Both the position numbers and the translations under genes were made by a program. 34,836 bases of DNA. Origin: Spartobacteria bacterium (GTDB lineage: Bacteria; Verrucomicrobiota; Verrucomicrobiia; Chthoniobacterales; UBA6821). The notes beneath the pieces were generated by a model that ran no database searches, was not told the origin of the DNA, and saw nothing but the letters and a program-made list of their open reading frames with translations. Shown in pieces: positions 6,573-14,993 of the stretch. The stretch spans positions 1-34,836 of the forward strand of contig CANKJN010000014.1 in NCBI GenBank assembly GCA_947482345.1, read 5' to 3'. How positions within the stretch are numbered: the stretch's first letter is position 1; every line of letters begins with the position of its first letter.

Positions 6573-9372
6573 ACACCGCTAAGACCTCATTCAGCTCTTC
6601 AAGGATCACGGGGAACTGGTCGCCGAAGACTTGGTGGGCCTTGCCGAGGCCTCCCTGCTGGTGGAAGGGGGCGTACTCGAAGTCGTCCGGCTCGATGCTA
6701 AGGGAGGTGGCGACGTGGTCGCGGATGAGACTCAGCCAAGCAAGCTGATCAGGTGTGAAGACGGTCCCCGACTTGGCCTTGTCCATGAGCCACTCGCCGA
6801 AGCGTTCCTGAACGGATGCGGCAAAGGGCTGAAGGAGAGGCTGCTGCTCGAGCGTGAATCGGACAAGGGAGATGAGGTCGGCGAAGCGGCCCGCCTGGCT
6901 CTGTCCCCTCACCTGCTCGGGGCGTGTCGCGGCGAAGGCGCTCCAGAGGGAGTCCTCGGTCCAGGCGGAGTGCTCGGAGCGGAGCTTGGCCTCGAGTTCC
7001 TTCAACATCTGCTCGCTGAGGCGCTGCTTGTAGGGGCGGCTGTAGAGGATCTGGAGGGCGGTGATCTCGGCGCGGTTTTTCTCGATGTAGTCTCGGAAGG
7101 CCCCGACGAGGGCGGCGGCCTTTTCCTTGGCAGCGGCGTCGAACTCCCGGTAGAGGACCTGATCCACGGTGACGACGTCGATGGTCTGCTCGCTCTCGCG
7201 CTTCATCTCAAAGAGAAGCCGGCGGAGCTCGGGATCATCAAAGGGCAGGCAGGCACTCTCGATGAGGGTGGCCTGTGTCTGCTGAAACTGCTCGCTCCAG
7301 ATCTCTGTAGCCGAAGATCCCGGCATGCCGGTAGCGACCTGAGCGACGGCGTCGGGGTCGAAGGCCTTCAAGAGAGATGAGGAGAGTTCGGCGAGGGACT
7401 TGCCCCCGCTGAGGCGGCAGATCTCCTGCTTCGCTGACTCATCGAGGGCGCGGTCGAGTCGGGCAAGGCGTCCGGCAAGGCTCGTGAGCGTATCCTCGCT
7501 GCGGTCACCGAAGGCGACCTGCTTGAGCATCTTGTCAAAGGCGACGGTGGGCTGGCGCTCGAGGGGGCGGGACTCGGTCTTGTCGCTCTCGCAGACTCCG
7601 ACGGCATCGACGATGACGAAGTGGGTCTTGGACGCAGCCTCGGCGCCGCTGACGGCCTTCAGGTCGGTCTCGGAGAGGACGCGGGTGCCGCGGCCCTTCA
7701 TCTGCTCGAAATAGACGCGGCTGCGGACATCGCGGAGGAAGAGGAGGACCTCCAGGGGCTTGATGTCAGTGCCAGTGGCGATCATGTCCACGGTGACGGC
7801 GATGCGGAGATGGGGAGAGGTACGGAACTCGGCGATGAGGTCCTCAGACTTCGCGGGGCGACCGGTCTCGGCGTGCTTTGCCTGATAGGTGATCTTTTTG
7901 CAGAAGTCATTCCCGCGTCCGAAGACCTCGCGGACGATATGGACGATGTCCTCGGCGTGGGAGTCGTCCTTGGCAAAGATAAGGGTCTTCGGAACCATCT
8001 GGCGTCCGGGGAAGAGGTCGGTGAAGAGGGCCTCCTTGAATGCGGTGATGACGGTGCGGATCTGCGAGGGAACGACGACGGAGCGATCGAGCTCTCCGGC
8101 CTCGTAGGCAAGGTCATCCTCAAGGAGCTGCTGGCGGACGCTGCGGGTCTCGCGGTGGCGCTTATCAACGAGGTGGCCTTTCTCGACGCTGCTCCCCTTC
8201 TCAGTGACCTGAGTCTTGATGCGATAGACGTCGTAGCCGACATTCACCCCGTCAGCGACGGCCCGCTCGTGGCCATACTCCATGACGAGGTTCTGATTGA
8301 AGAAGGCGATGGTTTGCTTCGCCGGGGTGGCGGTGAGGCCGACGAGGTAGGAGTCGAAATACTCGAGGACCTGTCGCCAGAGGTTGTAGATGGAGCGGTG
8401 GCACTCGTCGGTGACGATGAAGTCGAAGGCCTCGATGGGGATGATGGGATTGTAGGCGACATCCTTCGGGCGGAGATCGGAGAGGTCCGCGACGGAGTGC
8501 TCGTCGAGATCCTCGGGCATCTCGGCCTCTCCGCGCAGCATGGAGTAGAGACGCTGGATGGTGCAGATGGTGACGCGGGAGACGTTGTCGAGCTTGTTGG
8601 AGGTGAGGTGCTGGACGTTATAGAGCTCGGTGAACTTGCGACCGGTGTCCGGGGTGACGAAGTGGGCGAACTCCCCGGCGGCCTGCTTGCCGAGGTTGGA
8701 GCGATCGACGAGGAAGAGGATGCGCTTGGCCCCGGCGTGCTTGATCAATCGGTACGCGAAGGAGCAGGCGGTGAAGGTCTTTCCCGCGCCGGTGGCCATC
8801 TGGATGAGTGAGCGGGGATGATCCTCGGCAAAGGACTGCTCGAGCTTCGTGATCGCCTCGAACTGGCAGGCGCGGAGTCCCTGACTGGAGAGAGGATGGG
8901 CGAAGGGCATCAGGGCAAGGCGTGCGCGAAGGGTGTCTGACTCGACAATCCATCCAGCCAGCATCTCTGGACGATGGAAGCTGAAGACCCTACGGGAGCG
9001 GGGATGCGGGTCGCGCTCATCGCGGAAGAAGGTCTCCGTGCCGGTCGTCTCGTAGAGGAATGGGAGACTCTCGACTCCTACGGGGAGGAGCTTGGCAAGG
9101 AAGTCGGGAAGCTGTCCCGCGTAGTGACCGGACTGCTCTGCTACTGTGGAAAGAGTGGTTCCGACCTTCTTAGCCTCAATGACGCCCATTGGTTTGCGAT
9201 CCACCAGCAGGAGGTAATCGCAGCGGCCGGACTTCAGAGGGACCTCCCGCACGGCAATGCCCTTTCCGGCGCTGAGGTTGATGGCGCTGTAGTCCTGAAT
9301 CACCCAGCCACAGGCAACCAGCATCGCGTCAATCTGCTGACGGGCGAGGGCTTCTGGGGTGAGGTCGGTCAT
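6571..9372 (-). CDS. hsdR: Type I restriction-modification system, R subunit (DEAD/DEAH helicase + nuclease)
   Basis: GVIEAKK nuclease-type motif, SLIQMATGAGKTFTACSFAYRLIK (Walker A), FIVTDECHRSIY (DECH), VGLTATPAKQT, MKGRGTRV; 933 aa. Confidence 0.96.
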   Translation of the reverse strand: MTDLTPEALARQQIDAMLVACGWVIQDYSAINLSAGKGIAVREVPLKSGRCDYLLLVDRKPMGVIEAKKVGTTLSTVAEQSGHYAGQLPDFLAKLLPVGVESLPFLYETTGTETFFRDERDPHPRSRRVFSFHRPEMLAGWIVESDTLRARLALMPFAHPLSSQGLRACQFEAITKLEQSFAEDHPRSLIQMATGAGKTFTACSFAYRLIKHAGAKRILFLVDRSNLGKQAAGEFAHFVTPDTGRKFTELYNVQHLTSNKLDNVSRVTICTIQRLYSMLRGEAEMPEDLDEHSVADLSDLRPKDVAYNPIIPIEAFDFIVTDECHRSIYNLWRQVLEYFDSYLVGLTATPAKQTIAFFNQNLVMEYGHERAVADGVNVGYDVYRIKTQVTEKGSSVEKGHLVDKRHRETRSVRQQLLEDDLAYEAGELDRSVVVPSQIRTVITAFKEALFTDLFPGRQMVPKTLIFAKDDSHAEDIVHIVREVFGRGNDFCKKITYQAKHAETGRPAKSEDLIAEFRTSPHLRIAVTVDMIATGTDIKPLEVLLFLRDVRSRVYFEQMKGRGTRVLSETDLKAVSGAEAASKTHFVIVDAVGVCESDKTESRPLERQPTVAFDKMLKQVAFGDRSEDTLTSLAGRLARLDRALDESAKQEICRLSGGKSLAELSSSLLKAFDPDAVAQVATGMPGSSATEIWSEQFQQTQATLIESACLPFDDPELRRLLFEMKRESEQTIDVVTVDQVLYREFDAAAKEKAAALVGAFRDYIEKNRAEITALQILYSRPYKQRLSEQMLKELEAKLRSEHSAWTEDSLWSAFAATRPEQVRGQSQAGRFADLISLVRFTLEQQPLLQPFAASVQERFGEWLMDKAKSGTVFTPDQLAWLSLIRDHVATSLSIEPDDFEYAPFHQQGGLGKAHQVFGDQFPVILEELNEVLAV

Positions 9373-9429
9373 AAAAACGGTGTCCGACAGATAACGGTCA
9401 GATGGTCAACTGGCGAGGAGGAAGGAGAA

Positions 9430-9457
9430 AGGGGTACAAATTCATCCCTATACCCCT
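9430..9457. promoter_or_regulatory. Inverted repeat AGGGGTA...TACCCCT upstream of hsdR
   Basis: 7-bp arms at 9430-9436 and 9451-9457, 14-nt spacer, 58 bp upstream of the hsdR ATG. Confidence 0.35.
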
Positions 9458-9538
9458 ATTAAACCAATGAGACTCAGAGCGACCTTGACCCAAAGGAAAA
9501 GATGAAGATGAAAGGCTAAGGCGAGGAATTGCACTGCC

Positions 9539-9641
9539 AGGGCTTGGAAGTCGGGATGCCGCGCCAGGCGCGAGAGGGAAGGCGTAGTACTCCTACGCCG
9601 ACCGAACAGCAACAACGCGCAGCGCCTGAATCCCAAGCCCT
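9539..9641. repeat. Nested inverted-repeat element, possible REP/MITE-like or structured RNA element
   Basis: Outer arms AGGGCTTGG (9539-9547)/CCAAGCCCT (9633-9641) enclose hairpins CGCGCC/GGCGCG (9560-9572) and GGCGTAG-TACTC-CTACGCC (9581-9599). Confidence 0.55.
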
Positions 9642-9647
9642 AAAAAA

Positions 9648-11036
9648 TCAAAGTGAAAGAGTGCGGTAGTCTTCGCACTGATAGATCAGAATCGTCACTG
9701 GCCGCCCGTTCCACGTGATGGGAAGCTCTTTGAGCAATCCCACCGCACCGAAGGCCCCGGTGATGGTCTGGGGCAGCTCCTCCTTGGTCTCGGTGGTGAT
9801 GTAGAGTGCATTCCGTCCTAGGAAAGGACTCGCTGACTTCTCCTCGGTGTAGAGAGTGTCGACCACGCCCGCGGCCACGGCATCGGGATAGGAGGGCCAG
9901 AGCGCATAGGAGCTGCTGAGACTGGGTGACTCCGCGGCAAAGACCGGGGGGGCGCCGGGACGCTCGGGGTAATCCACTCTGATTTCGGAACCGAGCAACG
10001 CGGCCAAACCCGGGGTGGAGGCGATCAGGAAGGAGCGTTCACCCTTGGCATCGGGACGCGCCTTGCGCAGGGAGAGAACCTCCTCCGCGATGCCACCGAT
10101 TCCCTGCACCCCGATCGGCGAGGGAAAAGCGGAGGGAATGACCGAGGGCACCAGCAGCATCAAGCCGCTTCCCAAAGCCATCATCCCTCCGACGAGGATG
10201 ACAGCGACAGCCCATCCGCGCGCGACATAGGCCAGACGCACGAGAAACGGGGTGATCACGCCGCAAAGAGCGACAAGAAGGCCGAGCGACAGGGAGCGGG
10301 AACCTATCGTGATTGCATCGAATCCGGCGGCGACACTGCTCCAACCCACCCAGTCGTGCCGGGCGTTCCAACCCAAGGGAGCGATCCAGCCGATCAGGAG
10401 CAGTCCGCACGCAGCAACCAATCCCTTCCAGGGAAAACCCTTCCCTCCCTCATTCAGAAACCGGAATGCCGCTGCAACAGGCAGCAACCAGCCGACCGGC
10501 TGCCAGAAGAGGGTACTCACGGCCAGTGTGACGCCAAAGAGAGCCCACGCACCGATGGTCGCCGATCCCCGGGCGAGGGCGGCATGCCACCCTGCCACCA
10601 CGGAAAGCAGGAGAAGAGTGGCCATGATCATGGCTCCATTCATGACGAGTGATGCCAAGGTGACGGGAGGAAGCAGATTCACCCCGAGTACGGCCCAAAG
10701 GGCCACGGCGTGACGATGGGGTGCAACTCGACGCCCGATCCACCAGACGGCCCAGGAGAGAGGCAGAAGAGCCAGCGGCGAAATCCAGCGGAGCGCCACG
10801 ACCCCGGAGATCCCAAGAGTCTTGAGAAGCGCCAACAGCAGGGGCACGCCCGCAGCCCCCTCAATGTAGGCACCGGCGGGATGAGCCGCGCAGAGGGAGA
10901 GGAATGCCTCGTTCTCGTTGAACGCACCGTCGGTGGCCACCGAGATGCGTAGCGCCGTCAGGGCCGCAACCGCGCCGATGAGCATCGCCGTCCGGCTTCC
11001 ACCCACAGGATACGCTTTGCTGTTTTTTCCTTTCAT
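9648..11036 (-). CDS. Multi-pass membrane protein, GT-C/family 39-like glycosyltransferase
   Basis: 462 aa with many TM segments; N-terminal FNENEAFLSLCAAHPAGAYIEGAAGVPLLLALLKTLG resembles the loop of PMT/ArnT-like proteins. Overlaps the next gene by 4 bp. Confidence 0.55.
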   Translation of the reverse strand: MKGKNSKAYPVGGSRTAMLIGAVAALTALRISVATDGAFNENEAFLSLCAAHPAGAYIEGAAGVPLLLALLKTLGISGVVALRWISPLALLPLSWAVWWIGRRVAPHRHAVALWAVLGVNLLPPVTLASLVMNGAMIMATLLLLSVVAGWHAALARGSATIGAWALFGVTLAVSTLFWQPVGWLLPVAAAFRFLNEGGKGFPWKGLVAACGLLLIGWIAPLGWNARHDWVGWSSVAAGFDAITIGSRSLSLGLLVALCGVITPFLVRLAYVARGWAVAVILVGGMMALGSGLMLLVPSVIPSAFPSPIGVQGIGGIAEEVLSLRKARPDAKGERSFLIASTPGLAALLGSEIRVDYPERPGAPPVFAAESPSLSSSYALWPSYPDAVAAGVVDTLYTEEKSASPFLGRNALYITTETKEELPQTITGAFGAVGLLKELPITWNGRPVTILIYQCEDYRTLSL

Positions 11037-11719
11037 GGAATGAGTTCGGGATGAGCCTCGGCAAGACGGGGCAGGAGAACAGGCCCGAGGCGACGCCAGA
11101 GAAACTGCAGCAGGCGGGTGGCGATCCAGCCTCCGGCAATTCCCAGGAGCATTCCCGCCACCACATCAAGGGGCCAGTGCGAGCCCGTGTAGATGCGCGA
11201 GTAGGCGATCAGCAGGGCTACCGGCAGATAGGGCCATCCCCGGCGGGGAAAAAAGAGTAGCAGCACGGTCGCCACCGCCATGTTGTTGGCAGCATGGCCC
11301 GAGGGGAAGGATCGGCCGTTTGCAGGCATCTCCCCGGTCAGCATTCCGGGAACCTCAGGCGGCTCGATGCCGTTGGGGAAAGTCACGGGTGGCTCGGAGA
11401 CGACACCGGCGATCTTGGGCAAACCGGCGGGTGCCTTCCCCAACCTGACAACGCGGACACCCGGTTCCACCTGGCTTGGCCGTGGACGACCGACGGCATG
11501 TTTCAGAAGATTCACCCCGACGCCATCACTCAGACCGACTGCAAGTCCCGCGGCAAGCATGGCCGCACGGAAGCGGAAGTTTCCAAAAACCAGCCCCAGC
11601 ACAAGAAGGAGCAGAAGCCACGGAGCCCAGGCCCCGAAATCGGCGACAAAGGCAAAGAGCCGGTCGGCCCAGGGGGAAGTCCACTCCCGGTTGATAAGGA
11701 TCTGGAAGTGCTGGTCCAT
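11033..11719 (-). CDS. PAP2-family phosphatase
   Basis: Motifs KHAVGRPRPSQ, PSGHAANNMAV and SRIYTGSHWPLDVVAGMLLG; likely start MDQHFQILINREW at 11719 within ORF 11033..11815. Confidence 0.92.
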   Translation of the reverse strand: MDQHFQILINREWTSPWADRLFAFVADFGAWAPWLLLLLVLGLVFGNFRFRAAMLAAGLAVGLSDGVGVNLLKHAVGRPRPSQVEPGVRVVRLGKAPAGLPKIAGVVSEPPVTFPNGIEPPEVPGMLTGEMPANGRSFPSGHAANNMAVATVLLLFFPRRGWPYLPVALLIAYSRIYTGSHWPLDVVAGMLLGIAGGWIATRLLQFLWRRLGPVLLPRLAEAHPELIP

Positions 11720-11829
11720 GGAGGGATTCTGAAAGTTAAATGGAAAAATGAGTACTGAAAAAGACAAGGAGGAATAAACCCCAACTCCAAAGTTGAGCAG
11801 AGCGATATGACACACTCGCCTGACCCCGA

Positions 11830-11883
11830 TCAGAACTTTGGCTCCAACGGCCCTGCCTCTCGTCAGAACTTTGGCTCCAACGG
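11830..11883. repeat. Direct repeat TCAGAACTTTGGCTCCAACGG x2
   Basis: Identical 21-mers at 11830-11850 and 11863-11883, 33-bp period. Confidence 0.85.
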
Positions 11884-11916
11884 GGCGAGCCCCCCAGGGT
11901 CACATCCACCTGACGC

Positions 11917-12081
11917 ATGATGGAACTTGTCGAGCGTCTTGTGCCATGGAACCTTCATCCTGAGGATCTCATCACCCATCGCTTTTCCCTCGATCATGTT
12001 GACAAAGCCTACTCGCTCATGGCATCGGGGAGAAGCGGCAAGGTTGCCGTCTGCTTCGACGAGGAACTCCGGCAGTCCTGA
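11917..12081 (+). pseudogene. 5'-truncated C-terminal remnant of a zinc-type (MDR) alcohol/polyol dehydrogenase
   Basis: Manual translation: [54 protein letters not shown], a typical MDR C-terminus (LITHRF.LD.V.KAY.LM..G..GKV). In-frame TGA at 11911-11913; no Rossmann or zinc domains upstream. Confidence 0.75.
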
Positions 12082-12107
12082 TTTCAAAACCCCATTCACC
12101 CGATCTC

Positions 12108-12545
12108 ATGCTCAAAGGCATCCACCCAGCCATCAGTCCGGAACTTCTCAAAACCCTGGCTGAAATGGGCCACGGTGATGAAATCATCCTGGCAGACGCC
12201 CACTTCCCCGGGCAATCGTACAACCCCCGCATTCTCCGGGCGGACGGCATTGGCATCCCAACCCTACTGAACGGCATCCTCCCCCTCTTCGAGCTCGACA
12301 GCTATGCGGCACCGCTCGTCATGATGGAGGCCGCGGAGGGGGATCAACTGGATCCGTCCGTGGAGGAGAACTACGTCAGCGTTATCCATGCCCATGTTCC
12401 CGATGCCAGGACACCGCTCCGCATCGACCGATTCGCTTTTTATGAACGTGCCAGGAGCGCATTTGCCATCGTCATGAGCGGAACGACAGCGAAATACGGA
12501 AACCTGATTCTCAAGAAAGGAGTCACACCCGTACCCTCTCCATAA
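12108..12545 (+). CDS. fucU: RbsD/FucU family, L-fucose mutarotase
   Basis: [35 protein letters not shown]...; ...[29 protein letters not shown]. Confidence 0.92.
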   Translation: MLKGIHPAISPELLKTLAEMGHGDEIILADAHFPGQSYNPRILRADGIGIPTLLNGILPLFELDSYAAPLVMMEAAEGDQLDPSVEENYVSVIHAHVPDARTPLRIDRFAFYERARSAFAIVMSGTTAKYGNLILKKGVTPVPSP

Positions 12546-12610
12546 AACCATGGTCCCTGTGCCCTCCTTTTTGCGTGACAGGGAGGGGATGAAACAGGCT
12601 TCCTATTGGG

Positions 12611-13387
12611 ATGAGCAACGGACCCCTCGCAGGTAAAGTCGGCGTCGTTTTCGGCGTCGCCAACAAACGCAGCATCGCATGGGCAATCGCCAAGGCTTGG
12701 AAGCAGGCCGGCGCCACCCTCCTCTTCAACTATCAGGGGGAGCGCCTCAAGGAGAACGTTGAGGAACTCGTGGCCGAATTCGGTGCCGATACCTTCCTTC
12801 AGCCCTGCGACGTTGCCAATGACGCCGAGATCGCTTCTTTCTTCGGCAAGGTTCGCGAGGTCACTCCGAAGCTCGACCTCATGCTCCACTCTGTCGCCTT
12901 TGCCCCGAAGGAAGCCCTGGAAGGTGATTTCCTCTCCACCAGTCGCGAGGCCTACCGTGTCGCCCACGACATCAGCGCCTACTCGCTCGTCGCCCTCTCC
13001 CGCGAAGCCGCGCCGATGATGACCGACGGCGGCAGCATCGTCGCCATGAGCTATTACGGCGCCGCCAAGGTCGTTCCCCACTACAACGTGATGGGTGTGG
13101 CCAAGGCTTCGCTTGAAGCCAGCACCCGCTACCTGGCCTACGATCTGGGAGCGAAGAATATCCGCGTGAACTGCATCAGCGCCGGGCCCGTCCAGACACT
13201 TGCCGCCCGCGGCATCTCGGGATTCGGCGCCATGATCAAGCACTACGAGGAGCACGCTCCGCTCAAGCGCAGCTGCACCACGGACGAACTCGGTCACACC
13301 GGCGTCTTCCTCGCAAGCAACGGTGGCAGCGGCATCACCGGTCAGGTGATCTACGTCGACGGCGGCTACGAGATCATGGGGATGTAG
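12611..13387 (+). CDS. fabI: Enoyl-[acyl-carrier-protein] reductase (NADH)
   Basis: GKVGVVFGVANKRSIAWAIAKAWKQAGATLLFNYQGERL; SYYGAAKVVPHYNVMGVAKASLEASTRYLAYDLGAKNIRVNCISAGPVQTLAARGI. Confidence 0.97.
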   Translation: MSNGPLAGKVGVVFGVANKRSIAWAIAKAWKQAGATLLFNYQGERLKENVEELVAEFGADTFLQPCDVANDAEIASFFGKVREVTPKLDLMLHSVAFAPKEALEGDFLSTSREAYRVAHDISAYSLVALSREAAPMMTDGGSIVAMSYYGAAKVVPHYNVMGVAKASLEASTRYLAYDLGAKNIRVNCISAGPVQTLAARGISGFGAMIKHYEEHAPLKRSCTTDELGHTGVFLASNGGSGITGQVIYVDGGYEIMGM

Positions 13388-13389
13388 GT

Positions 13390-14970
13390 TTGAAAAACCT
13401 GAAGGCTGAACCAAGTCGCCGGGAAGCGACGCGGAAGACTGCCGAAGGCAGCCCGTCAGCGGTGGCACGGCTTGCCGGGAGGCAAGTGTCATCAACGTTG
13501 AAACCTGAAAAGAAAAAGAAGGGATCCAATAAACGCATTCCCTCCTCACCTCTTCAGGCTTCACGTTTCAAATCCCATCCTTCTCTCGAGCGGGATCTCC
13601 GCAAGCTGATCCCCCTCGCCTCGGGCGTCATCACCGATCCAGCGCGCCTGGCCGAACTGGGGAAGGACAAGTGGTTCGCCGCCTCCCTTCCCGAGATCGC
13701 GGTTGCTCCCGGATCCGCCAAGGAGGTCGCCGCAGTGCTCGGCTATGCCGATCGGCACAACATCCCCGTCACCACCCGCGGCGCCGGCCATGGCTACGTC
13801 GGCGGTTGCGTCCCCGTCCGGGGTGGCATCCTGATTAGCATGCACCGGATGAACCGCATCCGGGAAATCAGCGGCGAGGACTTCGTCGCCGTCGTGGAGC
13901 CGGCCGTCATTACGGGAGTGCTTCAGACGGAGGTTGTCAAAAAAGGGCTCTTCTACCCGCCCGATCCGCAGAGTTACAAGGACTGCTCCCTCGGGGGGAA
14001 CATCGCCACCAATGCCGGCGGCCCTCGTTGCCTGAAATACGGAGTCACCCGCCCCTATGTCCTAGGCCTCCAGGTGGCACTTGCCGACGGCACCCTTGTC
14101 CGTGTCGGTGGACGCACCCATAAGAACAAGACCGGCTTCGATCTCGTCGGGATGTTCGTAGGTTCCGAAGGAATGCTCGGCGTCATCACCGAGGCAACCC
14201 TGCGACTCCTCCCTCTCCCCCCCGCCCGCGTCACCCTTTCCGCCGGGTTCGGCTCCATGCGCGATGCCGCCGCCGCCGTGCAGGCGATCTTCAAGGCAGG
14301 ATACCTCCCCTGTGCCGTGGAAGTTGCGGACAGCTTCACCCTCCAGTCAGCCCGCAATGCTCCAAAAGAAGTCACGGGGCAGGCGAAGGGAACCTTCATC
14401 CCGCCCGGTAAGGCTCATCTGCTTGTCGAACTTGACGGCCAGAAGGCCAGTGTCCTCAGCGAAGGAAAGGCTCTTAAGGCACTCCTCGCCAAGAACAAAG
14501 CCCTCGAGGTGGAGCTGGCCACTTCCCCCGAGCGCTGCGAACGGATCTGGGCCCTGCGACGAGCTTTCTCGGCATCGCTCAAGGCCACAGGCCTGACCAA
14601 GCTCAACGAGGACATCGCCGTCCCGCGCGGACGCCTCGTCGACCTCATTTCCTTCGCGGAGAAACTGCAGAAAAAAACCGGCTTCCCGATCGCCTGCTTC
14701 GGTCACGCCGGGGATGGCAACATCCATGTGAATGTCATGGTCTCCAAGGAGCAGCAGGCCAAGCGTCCCAAGGAGATCGAAGGGGTCCTAGACGCGCTCT
14801 TTACCCAGGTCATCAAGTGGGGAGGAGCGATCACCGGAGAGCACGGCATCGGCCTCGCCAAGAAACGCTGGTGGAACGAGGCTACATCTTCCGAACTCCG
14901 AGATCTCCACATCCGCATCAAGAAAGCCCTCGATCCGAAAGATATCCTGAATCCCGGTAAGTTCGTTTGA
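13390..14970 (+). CDS. FAD-linked oxidase, GlcD-like (glycolate/D-lactate dehydrogenase family); N-terminal start uncertain
   Basis: VTTRGAGHGYVGGCVPVRGGILISMHRMNRI (FAD_binding_4), GDGNIHVNVMV, GGAITGEHGIGLAKKRWW, LDPKDILNPGKFV. The first ~60 codons are low-complexity and cover a hairpin cluster. Confidence 0.93.
   Translation: MKNLKAEPSRREATRKTAEGSPSAVARLAGRQVSSTLKPEKKKKGSNKRIPSSPLQASRFKSHPSLERDLRKLIPLASGVITDPARLAELGKDKWFAASLPEIAVAPGSAKEVAAVLGYADRHNIPVTTRGAGHGYVGGCVPVRGGILISMHRMNRIREISGEDFVAVVEPAVITGVLQTEVVKKGLFYPPDPQSYKDCSLGGNIATNAGGPRCLKYGVTRPYVLGLQVALADGTLVRVGGRTHKNKTGFDLVGMFVGSEGMLGVITEATLRLLPLPPARVTLSAGFGSMRDAAAAVQAIFKAGYLPCAVEVADSFTLQSARNAPKEVTGQAKGTFIPPGKAHLLVELDGQKASVLSEGKALKALLAKNKALEVELATSPERCERIWALRRAFSASLKATGLTKLNEDIAVPRGRLVDLISFAEKLQKKTGFPIACFGHAGDGNIHVNVMVSKEQQAKRPKEIEGVLDALFTQVIKWGGAITGEHGIGLAKKRWWNEATSSELRDLHIRIKKALDPKDILNPGKFV
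13415..13486. other. Three consecutive small hairpins between fabI and the GlcD-like domain
   Basis: GTCGC-CGGGAA-GCGAC (13415-13430), CTGCC-GAA-GGCAG (13439-13451), CTTGCC-GGGA-GGCAAG (13471-13486). Confidence 0.6.
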
Positions 14971-14993
14971 TTGCCTTCTCCCCCATCAGAGGC

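Noticed and set aside
7621-8811. 396-aa plus-strand ORF
   Set aside because: Fully antisense to hsdR, with Asp/Gly/Leu/Val-rich composition typical of mirror ORFs in GC-rich genes; no motifs.
12440-13564. 374-aa minus-strand ORF
   Set aside because: Antisense to fabI and part of fucU; no family signature.
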